DNA from: Entamoeba invadens IP1
Taxonomy: Eukaryota; Evosea; Mastigamoebida; Endamoebidae
Length of the DNA stretch: 34,006 nt
Direction of reading: 5' to 3'
NCBI RefSeq assembly: GCF_000330505.1
Contig: NW_004191829.1
Span: 22,050-56,055 of the forward strand
Shown here: positions 1 to 10,163 of the stretch, piece by piece
Numbering within the stretch: position 1 is the first letter of the stretch
Layout: each line of letters starts with the position of its first letter
Program-made: the position numbers and the translations under genes
The notes under the pieces: generated by a model
Told to the model about the DNA's origin: nothing
Database searches by the model: none
Seen by the model: the letters and a program-made list of their open reading frames with translations, nothing else

Positions 1-890
1 TATTGATAGCACTTCAACATACTTGACAAAGGTGACATTTTACATCTCACAAACTACATCCATGGTACTATACCCACAATTGAAGATTTAGATGATTGTC
101 ACTTTGGAGAATTTGAATTTTTGCATTATTTGGTGAAGAATTTGGTTGCACTTGTTTTTTAAAACACCAACAAATACAACACCGATTACGATCCAAAAAT
201 TGCAAATATATTTAATGAAATGTATCGCAACTTTGCTATCGGCGAATAAACAAAGAAAATATCAGTCAAACAATTCAGAAGACGATCACTGCAAAAGAAG
301 TGGTTGAGCAGGTTTGTGTATTGAAGGAAAACCTGTCATTTTACCGTAAGACGAAAACGACATTAAAGACGAGTTCGACGTTTCACTCAAATTTGTAGGA
401 ATGGAATTTACAGAAGTCTATCCAAAGACAGAAATAACAGAAAACACATTGAGATAGACAAAGATATTTAGGAAGATGGACAGAACCTTGTGTACTAACG
501 ATTGAGGGCTGTAAAGTTGAATACCCTTTATAGTAATGTCTCTTCGATATTAAATTAAAAGGAGTTGAAATTAAAGTAAATGCTCTGAGTAATGTCGACA
601 AATTGATGGAAAATCTTTGACTTAAGATTAAAAAAAGAAATGACTTTGTTGTGTATTGGTTGAAGGAAATGAAAAAGTTCCAAAATATGTTTGTCAAAAT
701 AATTGACAGAAAACAACACGAAAAGTTGGTTACACTCAATGCGAAAGGATTCGACAATGTGATGAGTGTCTTTGTTAGGTTTGGTGAGTGTCAATATAGA
801 AAATAATACTTAACCGTCGAAGAAGTCGAAAGTGTTAAAAAACCACAAGGAAAGTATGTCATTGAATATGTTGCAACTTTTATTCAATAA
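1..890 (+). pseudogene. decayed protein-coding gene, 5' end outside window, unidentified
   Basis: Coding-like sequence on the plus strand is interrupted by several stops and at least two frame changes. Readable blocks include LDDCHFGEFEFLHYLVKNLV (from about 91), TAKEVVEQVCVLKENLSFYR (about 288-347), DEFDVSLKFVGMEFTEVYPK (about 368-427) and KKRNDFVVYWLKEMKKFQNM (about 632-691), ending at TAA 888-890. Internal stops are mostly TAA or TGA where Gln, Glu or Arg codons might be expected. Base composition is richer in G and C than the flank, as for former coding DNA. I do not recognise the family. It is probably a true relic, since point stops are mixed with frameshifts; the 5' part lies outside the window. 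Confidence 0.6.
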
Positions 891-1462
891 TTTTATATTA
901 AAATTAATTTTTTCTTGTTTTTCAACACTTAAATAACTATATTATGGTCAAGTATTTTAATACTTATTTTATTATTATGAATTTGAAAATCTATTTAATT
1001 TACATATGTAACCATATCAAACATAAAATGGTCACAATTGATTGTTTATTATAGCACCATTAAAATAACAAATTTTTGTTTTTGTATTTAATATTTTATT
1101 GGAATTATTTAAGAAAGAATTTTAATCAAAAGTTTATAAAAACTTGAAAAAAAACAAAAAATAAAATAAATATTTGAAAACTTTTTTAATAACATTCTTT
1201 TTAAAAATTGAAAACACAAAGGTTTTTTTTGGTATAAACAATAATTCCTTTACAAGTTTGTAAATTATTAAGTTTTTTTTGAAAACCATCCTAATTTTGA
1301 AGACCCTGATGTTAGGTCATTCATTTTAATCGTATTTCTATTCTTTTTAATATTATATTAACATGTTAAATTCCAATGCAATTTGTAAAATTTTGTTGCA
1401 TTTTACATTGTTTTTATTTAAAAATAATGAGTGATTTTTATAATGAAATTTTGTTAGTTATT
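891..1462. other. AT-rich intergenic region
   Basis: Low-complexity A and T runs lie between the decayed gene and the convergent gene at 1463-1924. I see no coding pattern, RNA gene or repeat structure. Confidence 0.6.
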
Positions 1463-1924
1463 TTAAATTACATCATTGTCAATATTGTGATTTTTCGAAT
1501 TTAAATAAAACATAAAAAAATAAGATACTTTAGGTGTGTATGTTGCCATCTTACAGCTTCGATCTTGTAATGTGCCCGCTAAAAAGTCGACGACATAATA
1601 TATTATAAATGTGCCTATTTTACCAAGTGGATAAGCTTCTGTTCCAAACTTGAATAATATTGGTCGATTGGAAATATCTAATTTGGAATAATTTAATATA
1701 AAAGATTCATTTTTCACACCTCCAATATAGTGGTCGGCAGTTACATTTAAACTTGCTTGTAATAAATTGGCAGCAATTACATTTATATTTGTGGTAAAGT
1801 TGTAACCATATGCCCATTTGTCTATAGTGGCATTTTCAACATAAGCTCCTTTTCTTAAAGTTCTTACAACTAACGGAGTTTTTTCTGCTTGCGAAAGGTT
1901 AAAGAATAAAATAACGAAAAACAT
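1463..1924 (-). CDS. small secreted protein, unknown function
   Basis: A 153-residue protein starts at the ATG at 1922-1924. The in-frame TTG nine bases upstream is not a likely start. The first ~15 residues (MFFVILFFNLSQA) look like a short signal peptide, cleaved before EKTP. The mature part has several N-glycosylation sequons (NAT, NFT, NVT, NES, NYS) and a hydrophobic stretch near residues 105-117 (GTFIIYYVVDFLA). The C-terminus, ending NSKNHNIDNDV-I, is of lower-complexity composition. I recognise no domain. A TATA-like GTATTTAAA-type motif lies 23-31 bases upstream of the ATG, supporting this start. It probably enters the secretory pathway; its role is unknown. Confidence 0.6.
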   Translation of the reverse strand: MFFVILFFNLSQAEKTPLVVRTLRKGAYVENATIDKWAYGYNFTTNINVIAANLLQASLNVTADHYIGGVKNESFILNYSKLDISNRPILFKFGTEAYPLGKIGTFIIYYVVDFLAGTLQDRSCKMATYTPKVSYFFMFYLNSKNHNIDNDVI

Positions 1925-1946
1925 TGAATACAAATACTGATCTTTT

Positions 1947-1955
1947 GTTTAAATA
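1947..1955 (-). promoter_or_regulatory. TATA-like core promoter motif for 1463-1924
   Basis: The minus strand reads TATTTAAAC, close to the Entamoeba TATA-like consensus GTATTTAAA(G/C), about 25 bases before the ATG. Short leaders of this size are typical of Entamoeba genes. The assignment is by motif and spacing only. Confidence 0.4.
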
Positions 1956-2437
1956 TTATAAATAAATGGTAGAAACTGATAACATGAATATAATTTTTGG
2001 TTTAAAATTCTTCTGTTATTTTTGTTTTAAATAAATAACCAATTTGTTTACAATCATGTCAATATAATAAAAAAAATTTACATAAAAATACAAAATAGTA
2101 ACACTTTGTTTTTATTTAAAACAAGTCATTTAACATTATGGTTTGTTTTAAAAACTATATTTTAAAAAATTATTGTTTTCATATTTTAATTGAAAAGAGG
2201 ACAAATATTAACTACATCTTCGTAATGAACCAAAATATTAATTTGTTTTTTAAATTTCAATGACCAAATTAATACTTAATAATATCATTTTTGGCATTTG
2301 TAAAAATGAAAACAATCTTTTGAAAAACAAAACACAAAACAAAAAAAATAATTTTAATTTAAAAATTATTATGTTAAATTATCTTTTAACATATTTTATT
2401 TATATTTAATAAATACAACACAATCATATATATTCAA
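1956..2437. other. AT-rich divergent intergenic region
   Basis: Spacer between the divergent genes at 1463-1924 (-) and 2438-2806 (+), so it should hold both promoters. Mostly homopolymer A/T tracts; the TTCAAATG just before 2438 fits an initiator-plus-start arrangement. No coding pattern seen. Confidence 0.5.
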
Positions 2438-2806
2438 ATGTTATTTGTTGTGTTGTTGTTCACAATATCATTGTCTCAGACTATCCATTACGATTTGAAA
2501 CTTGAAGATTGTCATCTTGATTTTAGAATTGATAGTTTATCATACGATCAAGATGAAGATGTTTATCACTTTTTCTTTACAGTTATTGCAGATGACTCAT
2601 TTTCAACCGCTAAAATGGAATTTGGAGGTACTAAATATAAAGGAAGTGAAACGGTATTGAGACCAGGTACCTATTCTCTTGTTGTTGATGTTTCAAAAAC
2701 TCATTTTTTAAAAGAAAACCGTGTTGTCTTACGAATGTATTCCATTTATGGAAATGAAACCAAAAATCTTTACCAATATTATCAAAGTGATTTCAACTAT
2801 GAATAA
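2438..2806 (+). CDS. small secreted protein, unknown function
   Basis: A 122-residue protein with a signal peptide at about residues 1-14 (MLFVVLLFTISLSQ). The mature part alternates hydrophobic and polar residues (FFFTVIADDSFSTAKMEF, TYSLVVDVSKTHF, VVLRMYSIYG), which suggests a small beta-sandwich domain, with one sequon (NET). There is a single cysteine in the mature part and no membrane segment or C-terminal tail, so it is probably released or kept in the secretory lumen. No family is recognised. The gene is divergent from 1463-1924, and its start is the first ATG of the frame. Confidence 0.6.
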   Translation: MLFVVLLFTISLSQTIHYDLKLEDCHLDFRIDSLSYDQDEDVYHFFFTVIADDSFSTAKMEFGGTKYKGSETVLRPGTYSLVVDVSKTHFLKENRVVLRMYSIYGNETKNLYQYYQSDFNYE

Positions 2807-3148
2807 GTAAAACTTTTATTTTAAACAATTTCTGATAAAAAAACATTTGGATATTTAAAATTTATTGTTTTAGTATCAGATAATATGTATTAATAATACT
2901 AAATGATACTGACAATAAAATAAATATGTCAAAATATGTCAATAAATAAATAAAATTAAAAAAACGGTTAATCTTAATTTAATTTTTATAAATAAACAAT
3001 TAAAGTTAAAAAAAACTATAAATCACCACTTCTCTATATAAAAAGATTAACTAACACTAAAATATGTATTATATTTTAATGAAAATGAATATTAGATATA
3101 TAGTTTGTTTTACTTTGAAATAAAATAAAATATACCAAAATATATTAA
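2807..3148. other. intergenic region between convergent genes
   Basis: AT-rich spacer holding the 3' ends of 2438-2806 (+) and the BspA-type gene at 3149-5565 (-). No coding pattern or structured repeat seen. Confidence 0.5.
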
Positions 3149-5565
3149 TTATTTTGTTCGTGGTTTTGTGTACTTTTTAACGATGATTTTACCACAACCT
3201 TTAAAACAATTGTTTCCAACTCTTTCCGTTTTGAAAGGCAGAATTATTTCTCTCAAATTTTTATTGTTCAGAAATGCCTCCTTTCCTATTTTTAACATTT
3301 GATCGCTAAAAATAACTTTTGTCAAGGCACAATTTTCAAAACAATTTTCTCCAATTTGTCTGACATTTTTTCCTATTTTTATCTCCTCCAAATTTGTGCA
3401 CCCGGCAAATACCGCCGCCTCAATTTTACTCACACAATCGGGGACTTCAAAATATGACATTTCGCAACACCCCGCAAACGCCTCGAAATGTATTTCTTCC
3501 AATTTTTCTGGCAGTTCAATTTGAAACAACTTTTTACACTTCTCGAAGATTCGGTCGGGGAGTTTTTTGACGTTTCGAGGAACACAGATTTTAGTCAACC
3601 CGCAGGCGTAAAAGCACTCTGAGTTTAATGTCTGTAAACTCTCTGGCAGTGTGATGTCCTCCAGCTTTTCACATTTTGAAAAGCAACCTTCGCCAATCTC
3701 TTCCAGTGTATTAGTCAACACCACCTCCTCCAATTCAGTACATTGAAAAAAACACTTTTCTGGTAAAACTTTTAATTTAAATAATTCATTTGACAAATTT
3801 TTAGGGTTTTCATTTGAATAACATTCGAAAACAACTTTTTTGAGACGTTCACAAGACTCAAAGGCGCCAAAGCTTATTTTAGTGACTGACTGAGAAATTG
3901 TCACTTCTTGAAGATATTTGTTGTGTGAAAAAGAAGAGACGCCAATCAATGAAAACGTTTCTGGTATTTTTAAAGTCTCGATGGTATTAAATGGGTTTTT
4001 CTCTCTTTTGATAGTCTGAAGGGTGTTCCTCTCAATTTCTGTTTTGCACTTTTCGCTGAGTAAAACGCAATTTTCAAACGACTTTTCTTCAAAATGTGTA
4101 TTTGTCCCATAACTGCACAGATTTAACTTTTTACACCCAGAAAAGCACTGGCTTTGTACCAAAACTACATTTTTGGGAATGTTCAAATCTCTGATATTTT
4201 CACACCCTTCAAAACAGTTGTCTGGTAGAACGTCAATCCTGTCGTTGAAGACAACGGCTGACAATTTTGTGTTGTCTGCAAACGCAAAATCACCAAGATA
4301 CGTCAAAGACGAAGGCATCACCAAAATTTCAATTCCCGTGTCTTCAAAAGCGTGTTGCCCGATTTTTACGAGGTTCTGTGGACACTTTGTGTTGCTTCCT
4401 GTCACAAAGAGTTTCTCACACCCTTTAAAACAATTTTCTTCGACTTCTTCGACGTCGTCCAAATTTTCAATGATATACAAATTGCGGCACAACGCAAATA
4501 AAGACTCGGGAAGATGTCGAATTCCCAGTGGAAGTCGAAACTTCGAGAGACAAAAGCAATTTTCAAACGCGGAATTTCCAATGGAAGTTATTGCGTCTGG
4601 TAAAACAATTTCTTTTAAAAATTCGCAGCTGAAGAAACACTTTTTGTTGATGATAAGACATGAAGGGGGATCACGACTTTTTCAAGCTTTTTGCACGACG
4701 AGAAAAGATATTTGGAGAGCTCTTGCAGTGTGTTTGGAAGGCAAATCTGAGTCAAATTTGACATTCTCGAAAACGCGCATTTTCCTATGGAAGTCACTTC
4801 ACTTGGAATGTCAAGTCTTTGTATCAGCGAGCAATTGGTGAACGCGAAATCTTCGATTGCCTCGAATGTCGATGGCAGTTGCAATACCGAAAGTTTCTCA
4901 CAACCAAAAAAGAGACCACGTGATATAGTACCACATCGCGCTTTGACTGTCGCAGTTTGGATATTTTTACAGTTTGAGAAACACCTTTTCTCAAGTGTTG
5001 TGACGTTTGTGGAAATGTCGATTTTAGTCAACCCACAGCCATTAAAGGCCTTTGCAGCAATTTTTGAGACACTTGGTGGGATGTCGATTTTCTCAAGTTT
5101 TTTGCACTTTGAAAAACAGAATTTTTGGATCTCTGAAAGTGTTGAAGGCAATTTCACCAATTTCAGTTGAAAATCTCTTTCAAAGACGCCATTTCCGATT
5201 TTTGTCAAAGAAGGTTGGCACTCAAATTTTTTCAGGTTTTTGCAGTTGAAAAAAGCATTGTCGCCAATGCTCTTCACAGTCGTTGGAAGGTCAACAACTT
5301 CAAATTTTTGATTGCAAAAAGTTTTGGGCGGAATTTCAACTGCGTTTTTTGGAAGAACAAATTTGGTGAAATCGTCGTCATCTGAACTGTCGCGTTTCGT
5401 CCGAAAAACTTCACAATAGACATCATCAGAAAATTGGTAATCAGAGTCGGAAGAAAGATCTGATGATGTCGAAGTGCTCGATGATTTTGTATGTTTAGCG
5501 TTGGATTGCGACGAATATGAGGAAGTGGACGAGTCCGATGAACTCGAAGAAGAGCTGCTTGACAT
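3149..5565 (-). pseudogene. BspA-type leucine-rich-repeat protein, serine-rich N-terminus, one frameshift
   Basis: Starts at ATG 5563-5565 and continues to the stop at 3149. Reading changes frame once near 4665-4669, where five G's (plus strand) stand where six would keep the repeat register: the repeat pattern (CFFSCEFLKEIVLPDAI, then SIGNSAFENC) carries straight on in the new frame. The protein would be about 805 residues. Residues 1-60 are almost all Ser/Thr/Asp. The rest is tandem ~23-residue units of the BspA/LRR_5 type (LxxIxLPxxLxxIxxxxFxxCxxL). No signal peptide or membrane segment. Known family members are protein-binding solenoids, and Entamoeba has very many. The break is either a recent inactivation or a sequence error; the otherwise intact repeats favour a very recent event or an error. 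Confidence 0.8.
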
Positions 5566-5895
5566 TTTTGTTGAATTGAAGTTTCTAGAAGTCTTTTTGA
5601 GGGCAAAAATTGTGTTTTTTTAAATAAATATAGACAAACATCGAATACAACTTAAAAATTAATTCTTTTAATTGTTTAAATAAAAAAATAATCACTGTCA
5701 TCTTTCTTTTTGATTATTGTATCATTATTAAAAGTGGTTGAAAATGGTACAAAAATGTAAAAACATTTGATGGTTATCAAATAAAAAAGTCAACTATAAA
5801 TTATAATACAATTATCCCAAATTGTTTTTACTTTTTTTAAAAATAATTGAATTAAATGAAAAATGATCATAACAAAATTATCGATTAAAATTTGC
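5566..5895. other. AT-rich intergenic region
   Basis: Spacer between two minus-strand genes. It holds the promoter of 3149-5565 (the minus strand has a TATTTAAA-type motif about 50 bases before its ATG) and the 3' flank of 5896-8337. No coding pattern. Confidence 0.5.
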
Positions 5896-8337
5896 TTAGA
5901 AAATGACCATGAAAGCCAAGATCAAAGCAGCAACAAGAGTTTCAAATGCGCCAGAGCATGTTTCACACTCTTTATCACCTTCTTTGCAAGGAGTTTGGTA
6001 AGTGTCTTTGCACTTATTACACATTCCTTCCATTTCGAAATACTTTTCTGGACAAACATCAACACACTTGTTCTCCATCAAGAACATATTTTCTTTGCAC
6101 TTTTCGCACGTGTCTATGGCTGTGCACATGATACAATTTTCCATGCATTTATTACACTTGGTTGTATCAACTTTAAAGAAACCATCAGCACAAGTATCAA
6201 CACATTTCATTGTTCCCTCTTCCAACAATTTCGGAGCAACACATTCCGAACAGTCTTTGTCGTTTGTGCATTTGTCGCACCCTTCCATACACTTCTTGCA
6301 TGTTTTATCAACTTTGTAATACATTGCAGGGCAATTGGTTTTGGAACATTTTTTGGTGTCATCTATCAAGAAAGAATCGTCGTTACAGACTGAACATGTG
6401 TTTTCATCAGTACAAGTCTTGCAATTTTGAGTGCAAGAAGTACACATATTGTCTTTGGCAAAGTACATATCGGGGCAGGTGGCTTTGCATCCGGTTTTAT
6501 CAGGTTGAAGATTGTCAGACGAGCAAGTGGTGCAAACATTATTTGCAGTGCAAGTCGCGCAATTTGGCATTGGTGTTGAACACAATTCACAAACATCACC
6601 TTTCATGTAATATCCACTTTTACATGTTAAACATCTTATTGAATCACAAGTCGCGCAATTTTTAGTCGAGTCGCAATTTTTACAAGTTGTACCATCTGCG
6701 TAATATTCAGCCGGACAAGTAGATCCAGTAGTACACTTTCCAGTATCTTCAATGAGCATACCAGTTTTACATTCTGTGCATTTGGTATTCTCTGTGCACT
6801 TTTTACACTCAGTCATACAGTTCATACAATTGAAGTTTGTAAGATTAACAGTGTCTTTATAATATCCATCTTCACATTCAGAAACGCATTTGCTGATGTC
6901 TTGCTCGAGATACATATTTTCGTTGCATTGGTAACATTTGTCTACAGCACACACTTTACAATTATCACGAGCCTTTTTACAAACAGTCATATCATATTCA
7001 CAATAGTAATTAGCTCCATCAATACTTAAGAAATCGGTATCACATGCTTTGCAATTCGGAGTGAACTCGCCTGCCAGTTTTCCTGCTGGACTTGGTGGAG
7101 TTACAGGTTCACTAACATCAACACATTGGAAATTAGTGCACCCAGCCTTGAGTACATTTACACTTCCAAAAGTAGATGCAGTGTAATTTACTGTTACGTA
7201 TATGTGTAAATCGGCATTCAATGGGGTTTCGGTTGGTAAAGTTGTTGGCGCAACTGTGCCGTGGAACATCAAATTCTTTTGGTCAGTGAGTGGATCCAAA
7301 AGTGAAGTAAGTGGACTATACAAATTGATACTTTCCAGGGCCGTACAACCACTGAAAGCATCATTAGCAACTGAAGTAACCTTTTGTGTCCCAGAGACAT
7401 TCATTAATTTGGTACAACCCTTAAAAGTACCTTCAGGGATCACAGTATTTGTTGCCAAATCCGCGTGAGTTACCTTTTCATCATTTTCGAATACATGGGT
7501 TCCAAATTCTGTCACAGTTGGTATTAATAATTCAGTAACAGCGGAAAGACTTTTAAACGCCATGTTTCCCAATTGTGTTACTTCTTTTGCAAATACGAGG
7601 CTGGTAAGTGCAGTAGATTCGAATGAACTTGCACCAAATGAAACCACAGACTCCATTCCCGTAACTGTAGCAAGTGTTGTGCATCCTTTGAATGTTGAAT
7701 CTGGCACATTGGTTAATCCAGTAATAGTGGCTTCGGTAAGTGTTGTTATTCCTTCGAAAACACCAGTTCCAAAAGTGGTTATTGGAGTGGTTGGCAGTAT
7801 TAATGTCACAAGTTTGGTTCCCATAAAAGCACTATTTCCCAGTTTGGTGACTGTTGTGCCAAAAGTTATTGCAGTCAAACCACTAGTGATAAAAGAAGAA
7901 TCATCAAAAGTTGTAATTGATTCACCATTAGTAATAGTGGTAAGCATGGTACATCCTTCAAAGCAACTGGTTGGAATTGTATTAACTTCTGCCAAGTCGA
8001 TAGTTGTAAGTGCTGCACACCCACTAAAGGCTTCTTCTCCAATGGATTCAATCTTGTTTTCAATTGTGACCGTGCTTAACATTGTTGCACCTTTAAAAGC
8101 TTTTGCTCCAATGACCAATTTTGTTGTTGGTTGATATTCAAAACTGGTGATAGCAGTGTTTCCCATGAAAGCCTCTGAACAAAGTGGTTTGGCATCAGTT
8201 TCTTCAATTACCACGGCACCCGTACATTCTTTTGTATCTCTATCTTTTATACATTGATTGGTTTCGTCAATCATATAGCAGCTCTCTGCAGATAAAGTCA
8301 ATGCAATAAGACATGTAAACATGAAAAGTGATTTCAT
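5896..8337 (-). CDS. secreted BspA-LRR plus cysteine-rich (CxxC) surface protein with GPI-type tail
   Basis: An intact 813-residue protein. Residues 1-17 (MKSLFMFTCLIALTLSA) are a signal peptide. Residues ~45-350 are BspA/LRR_5 repeats with the signature FxGCTxLxxV/I and SFESTALTSL-type units. Residues ~400-790 are cysteine-rich with many CxxC pairs (NCKAC, NCKVC, CYQC, CTEC, NCATC, CSVC), like the CxxC repeats of Giardia variant surface proteins and the Entamoeba Igl lectin subunit. The last ~18 residues (GAFETLVAALILAFMVIF) are uncharged and hydrophobic with no cytoplasmic tail, as for a GPI-attachment signal. It should sit on the outer plasma membrane, with the LRR part distal as a ligand or adhesion module. 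Most Entamoeba BspA-type proteins lack a signal peptide, so this architecture is less usual. Exact ligand unknown. Confidence 0.85.
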   Translation of the reverse strand: MKSLFMFTCLIALTLSAESCYMIDETNQCIKDRDTKECTGAVVIEETDAKPLCSEAFMGNTAITSFEYQPTTKLVIGAKAFKGATMLSTVTIENKIESIGEEAFSGCAALTTIDLAEVNTIPTSCFEGCTMLTTITNGESITTFDDSSFITSGLTAITFGTTVTKLGNSAFMGTKLVTLILPTTPITTFGTGVFEGITTLTEATITGLTNVPDSTFKGCTTLATVTGMESVVSFGASSFESTALTSLVFAKEVTQLGNMAFKSLSAVTELLIPTVTEFGTHVFENDEKVTHADLATNTVIPEGTFKGCTKLMNVSGTQKVTSVANDAFSGCTALESINLYSPLTSLLDPLTDQKNLMFHGTVAPTTLPTETPLNADLHIYVTVNYTASTFGSVNVLKAGCTNFQCVDVSEPVTPPSPAGKLAGEFTPNCKACDTDFLSIDGANYYCEYDMTVCKKARDNCKVCAVDKCYQCNENMYLEQDISKCVSECEDGYYKDTVNLTNFNCMNCMTECKKCTENTKCTECKTGMLIEDTGKCTTGSTCPAEYYADGTTCKNCDSTKNCATCDSIRCLTCKSGYYMKGDVCELCSTPMPNCATCTANNVCTTCSSDNLQPDKTGCKATCPDMYFAKDNMCTSCTQNCKTCTDENTCSVCNDDSFLIDDTKKCSKTNCPAMYYKVDKTCKKCMEGCDKCTNDKDCSECVAPKLLEEGTMKCVDTCADGFFKVDTTKCNKCMENCIMCTAIDTCEKCKENMFLMENKCVDVCPEKYFEMEGMCNKCKDTYQTPCKEGDKECETCSGAFETLVAALILAFMVIF

Positions 8338-8364
8338 TTGAATGATAACTGTTTTTCAAATTTT

Positions 8365-8375
8365 GTTTTTATACC
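8365..8375 (-). promoter_or_regulatory. TATA-like motif for 5896-8337
   Basis: The minus strand reads GGTATAAAAAC, 28-38 bases before the ATG at 8337. Motif and spacing fit an Entamoeba core promoter. Confidence 0.4.
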
Positions 8376-9310
8376 TCTTGTCCCTCAAAATAGATTTATT
8401 GGCACTCAAATTCTTTTCAAAATATATTTTTTATATGATTTTCAAATTTCGAAAACTACTTTTTACTTATAAAAAAGTCTAAAAGTTTAGGAGCAATGTC
8501 AAATGTGTCAAAATGCAATTATTATTAGACTTTTTGGTTTTAACCATTTTATAATTTGGCCAATAAACTTGGGCTTGAAACGAAAAACTACTCCCTTTGT
8601 AAAAAACAAATTCTATAAATTTAAATTAATAAATTATTATTTTAACTATATATTATTTTGTTTGTAAATAAATTAACATTATAATTACTCTATAAAAATT
8701 ATAAAAGTTAAAATAAATCTTTTTGCACAGCCACTTTGTTCAAAACATATCATCAATAATAAAAAAACCATATGTGGCAATTTATATTGTGTCATTATAC
8801 TAAAAATTGTCTGTTTTGCACATAAAAACACATTTCAAATTGTTTCACTACTATAATAATTAATGATGATTATTTAAAAAAATATAAAATATAATAAAAT
8901 AGTATAATGTTTTTCAATTGTTTGACTGTATAAAAGCAAGTGTGTTCGATATACTAATATTAATTTAAAATTAGTCGAAATAAATACAAATAAAATAATA
9001 TTTGTTGAAACGAATAAAAAATAAACATGTTTTCAAAATTGGCTGATGATTAAGAATGTGGAAAGTGACAGTCATGTTTATTTATTGATTGTTTATAAAA
9101 ACAACCATTAATGATAGATAAAATATTATAATTAATAATTTTAGTTAAATAGTTTAAAGTAAGTGTTTAAAAAATCAAAAATACCAATTTCTATTCGGTT
9201 TGTTATATTTAATTGGTATGTCTTTGAAAAACATTATAATTAGTCTAAATCCTTTAATTAATGCTTATTTGTAATTATTAAAACATTTCGCCAAAAAGAT
9301 GAACATTTTA
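8376..9310. other. AT-rich non-coding DNA
   Basis: Long A/T-rich stretch upstream of the cysteine-rich surface-protein gene. No reading frame, RNA gene or clear repeat found before the duplicated block that begins at 9311. Confidence 0.5.
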
Positions 9311-10062
9311 AAACAAACCAATAATAATTATAATCAACGTAATGAAATAAACGTCTTTGATATTAAATTGAATATAAAGTCAGTCTGAAAATTTTATTTA
9401 TTTCTAAAAATAGAATATTTTTGTTATTTGGTTTTGTTTTTTAAATTTATTTTTTCACTTGTAATCAATGTTTTTTCGATGCAAACGAACTTAGACAAAT
9501 TGACAAATTTGTTTTTTAACACTCAAACACTGTGTATAACAACAGAGAATAATTCCACCATTGTAAACAGTAGTTATGCGCATTTTATTATTTGGTGATA
9601 GATACAACACGAGAATTCGACAACAAACAACTTGGATTTCACCAAATAAAAATTAAAATTATGAGACATTATAACAAAAAACACCACACTTGGCAATCTC
9701 GAACATAAAATTGCAGTTTAGCATTCGAGTAAGAGTTTTTCGTTATTGTGTGGGTGTCGGTTTTCTTTCTGAAAGAGTACATTTTAAAAAAGTTAAAAAA
9801 AGTACTCGCGACTAAAAACAAAATTTCATAAGTAAATAAAAAACTCAGTTTGTTTTACAGTATTTCCCGTTATTTTTGGGATATAACAACGTTAATATAA
9901 CCATTTATTAACAAACAAAAAAAATAAATTGATGTTAATACAATTTATTTTTTTTTGTTGTTTTATAAATAATAGTTTAAACAATAGTAATTATTATTGG
10001 ATATTATTATATTATCTTTAAAAAAATAAATAAACAAAGTTTCCAGACTGACTTTATTTGTT
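9311..10062. repeat. duplicated block, copy 1 (left of assembly gap)
   Basis: Sequence 9311-10062 is repeated almost base for base at 10164-10916. The only difference I see is one A in an A run near 10020. Copy 1 stops exactly at the gap and copy 2 starts right after it. Two nearly identical 750-bp pieces meeting at a 100-N gap suggest two contig ends that overlap but were not merged; a real tandem duplication is the alternative. Confidence 0.85.
9374..10057. mobile_element. MITE-like non-autonomous element, copy 1
   Basis: A ~684-bp stretch with no coding frame is bounded by inverted termini: ATAAAGTCAGTCTG at 9374-9387 and its exact reverse complement at 10044-10057. The match extends imperfectly inward to about 30 bases (both ends continue into TTTATTTATTT). 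No transposase is present, so it would be mobilised in trans. The target duplication is unclear because the flanks are A/T-only (AAT on the left, TTT on the right). Superfamily unknown. Confidence 0.5.
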
Positions 10063-10162
10063 NNNNNNNNNNNNNNNNNNNNNNNNNNNNNNNNNNNNNN
10101 NNNNNNNNNNNNNNNNNNNNNNNNNNNNNNNNNNNNNNNNNNNNNNNNNNNNNNNNNNNNNN
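10063..10162. other. assembly gap (100 N)
   Basis: Exactly 100 N's, the usual placeholder for a gap of unknown size. Flanked by the two copies of the same block. Confidence 0.98.
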
Positions 10163-10163
10163 T

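Noticed and set aside
383..794. Minus-strand reading frames across 383-794
   Set aside because: They are antisense to the decayed plus-strand gene. Their composition (Phe/Ser/Leu-rich, no domain) is what the reverse of coding DNA gives.
7202..8134. Long plus-strand frames opposite the LRR part of 5896-8337
   Set aside because: Antisense shadows of a regular repeat. They mirror its period and have no promoter or family signature.
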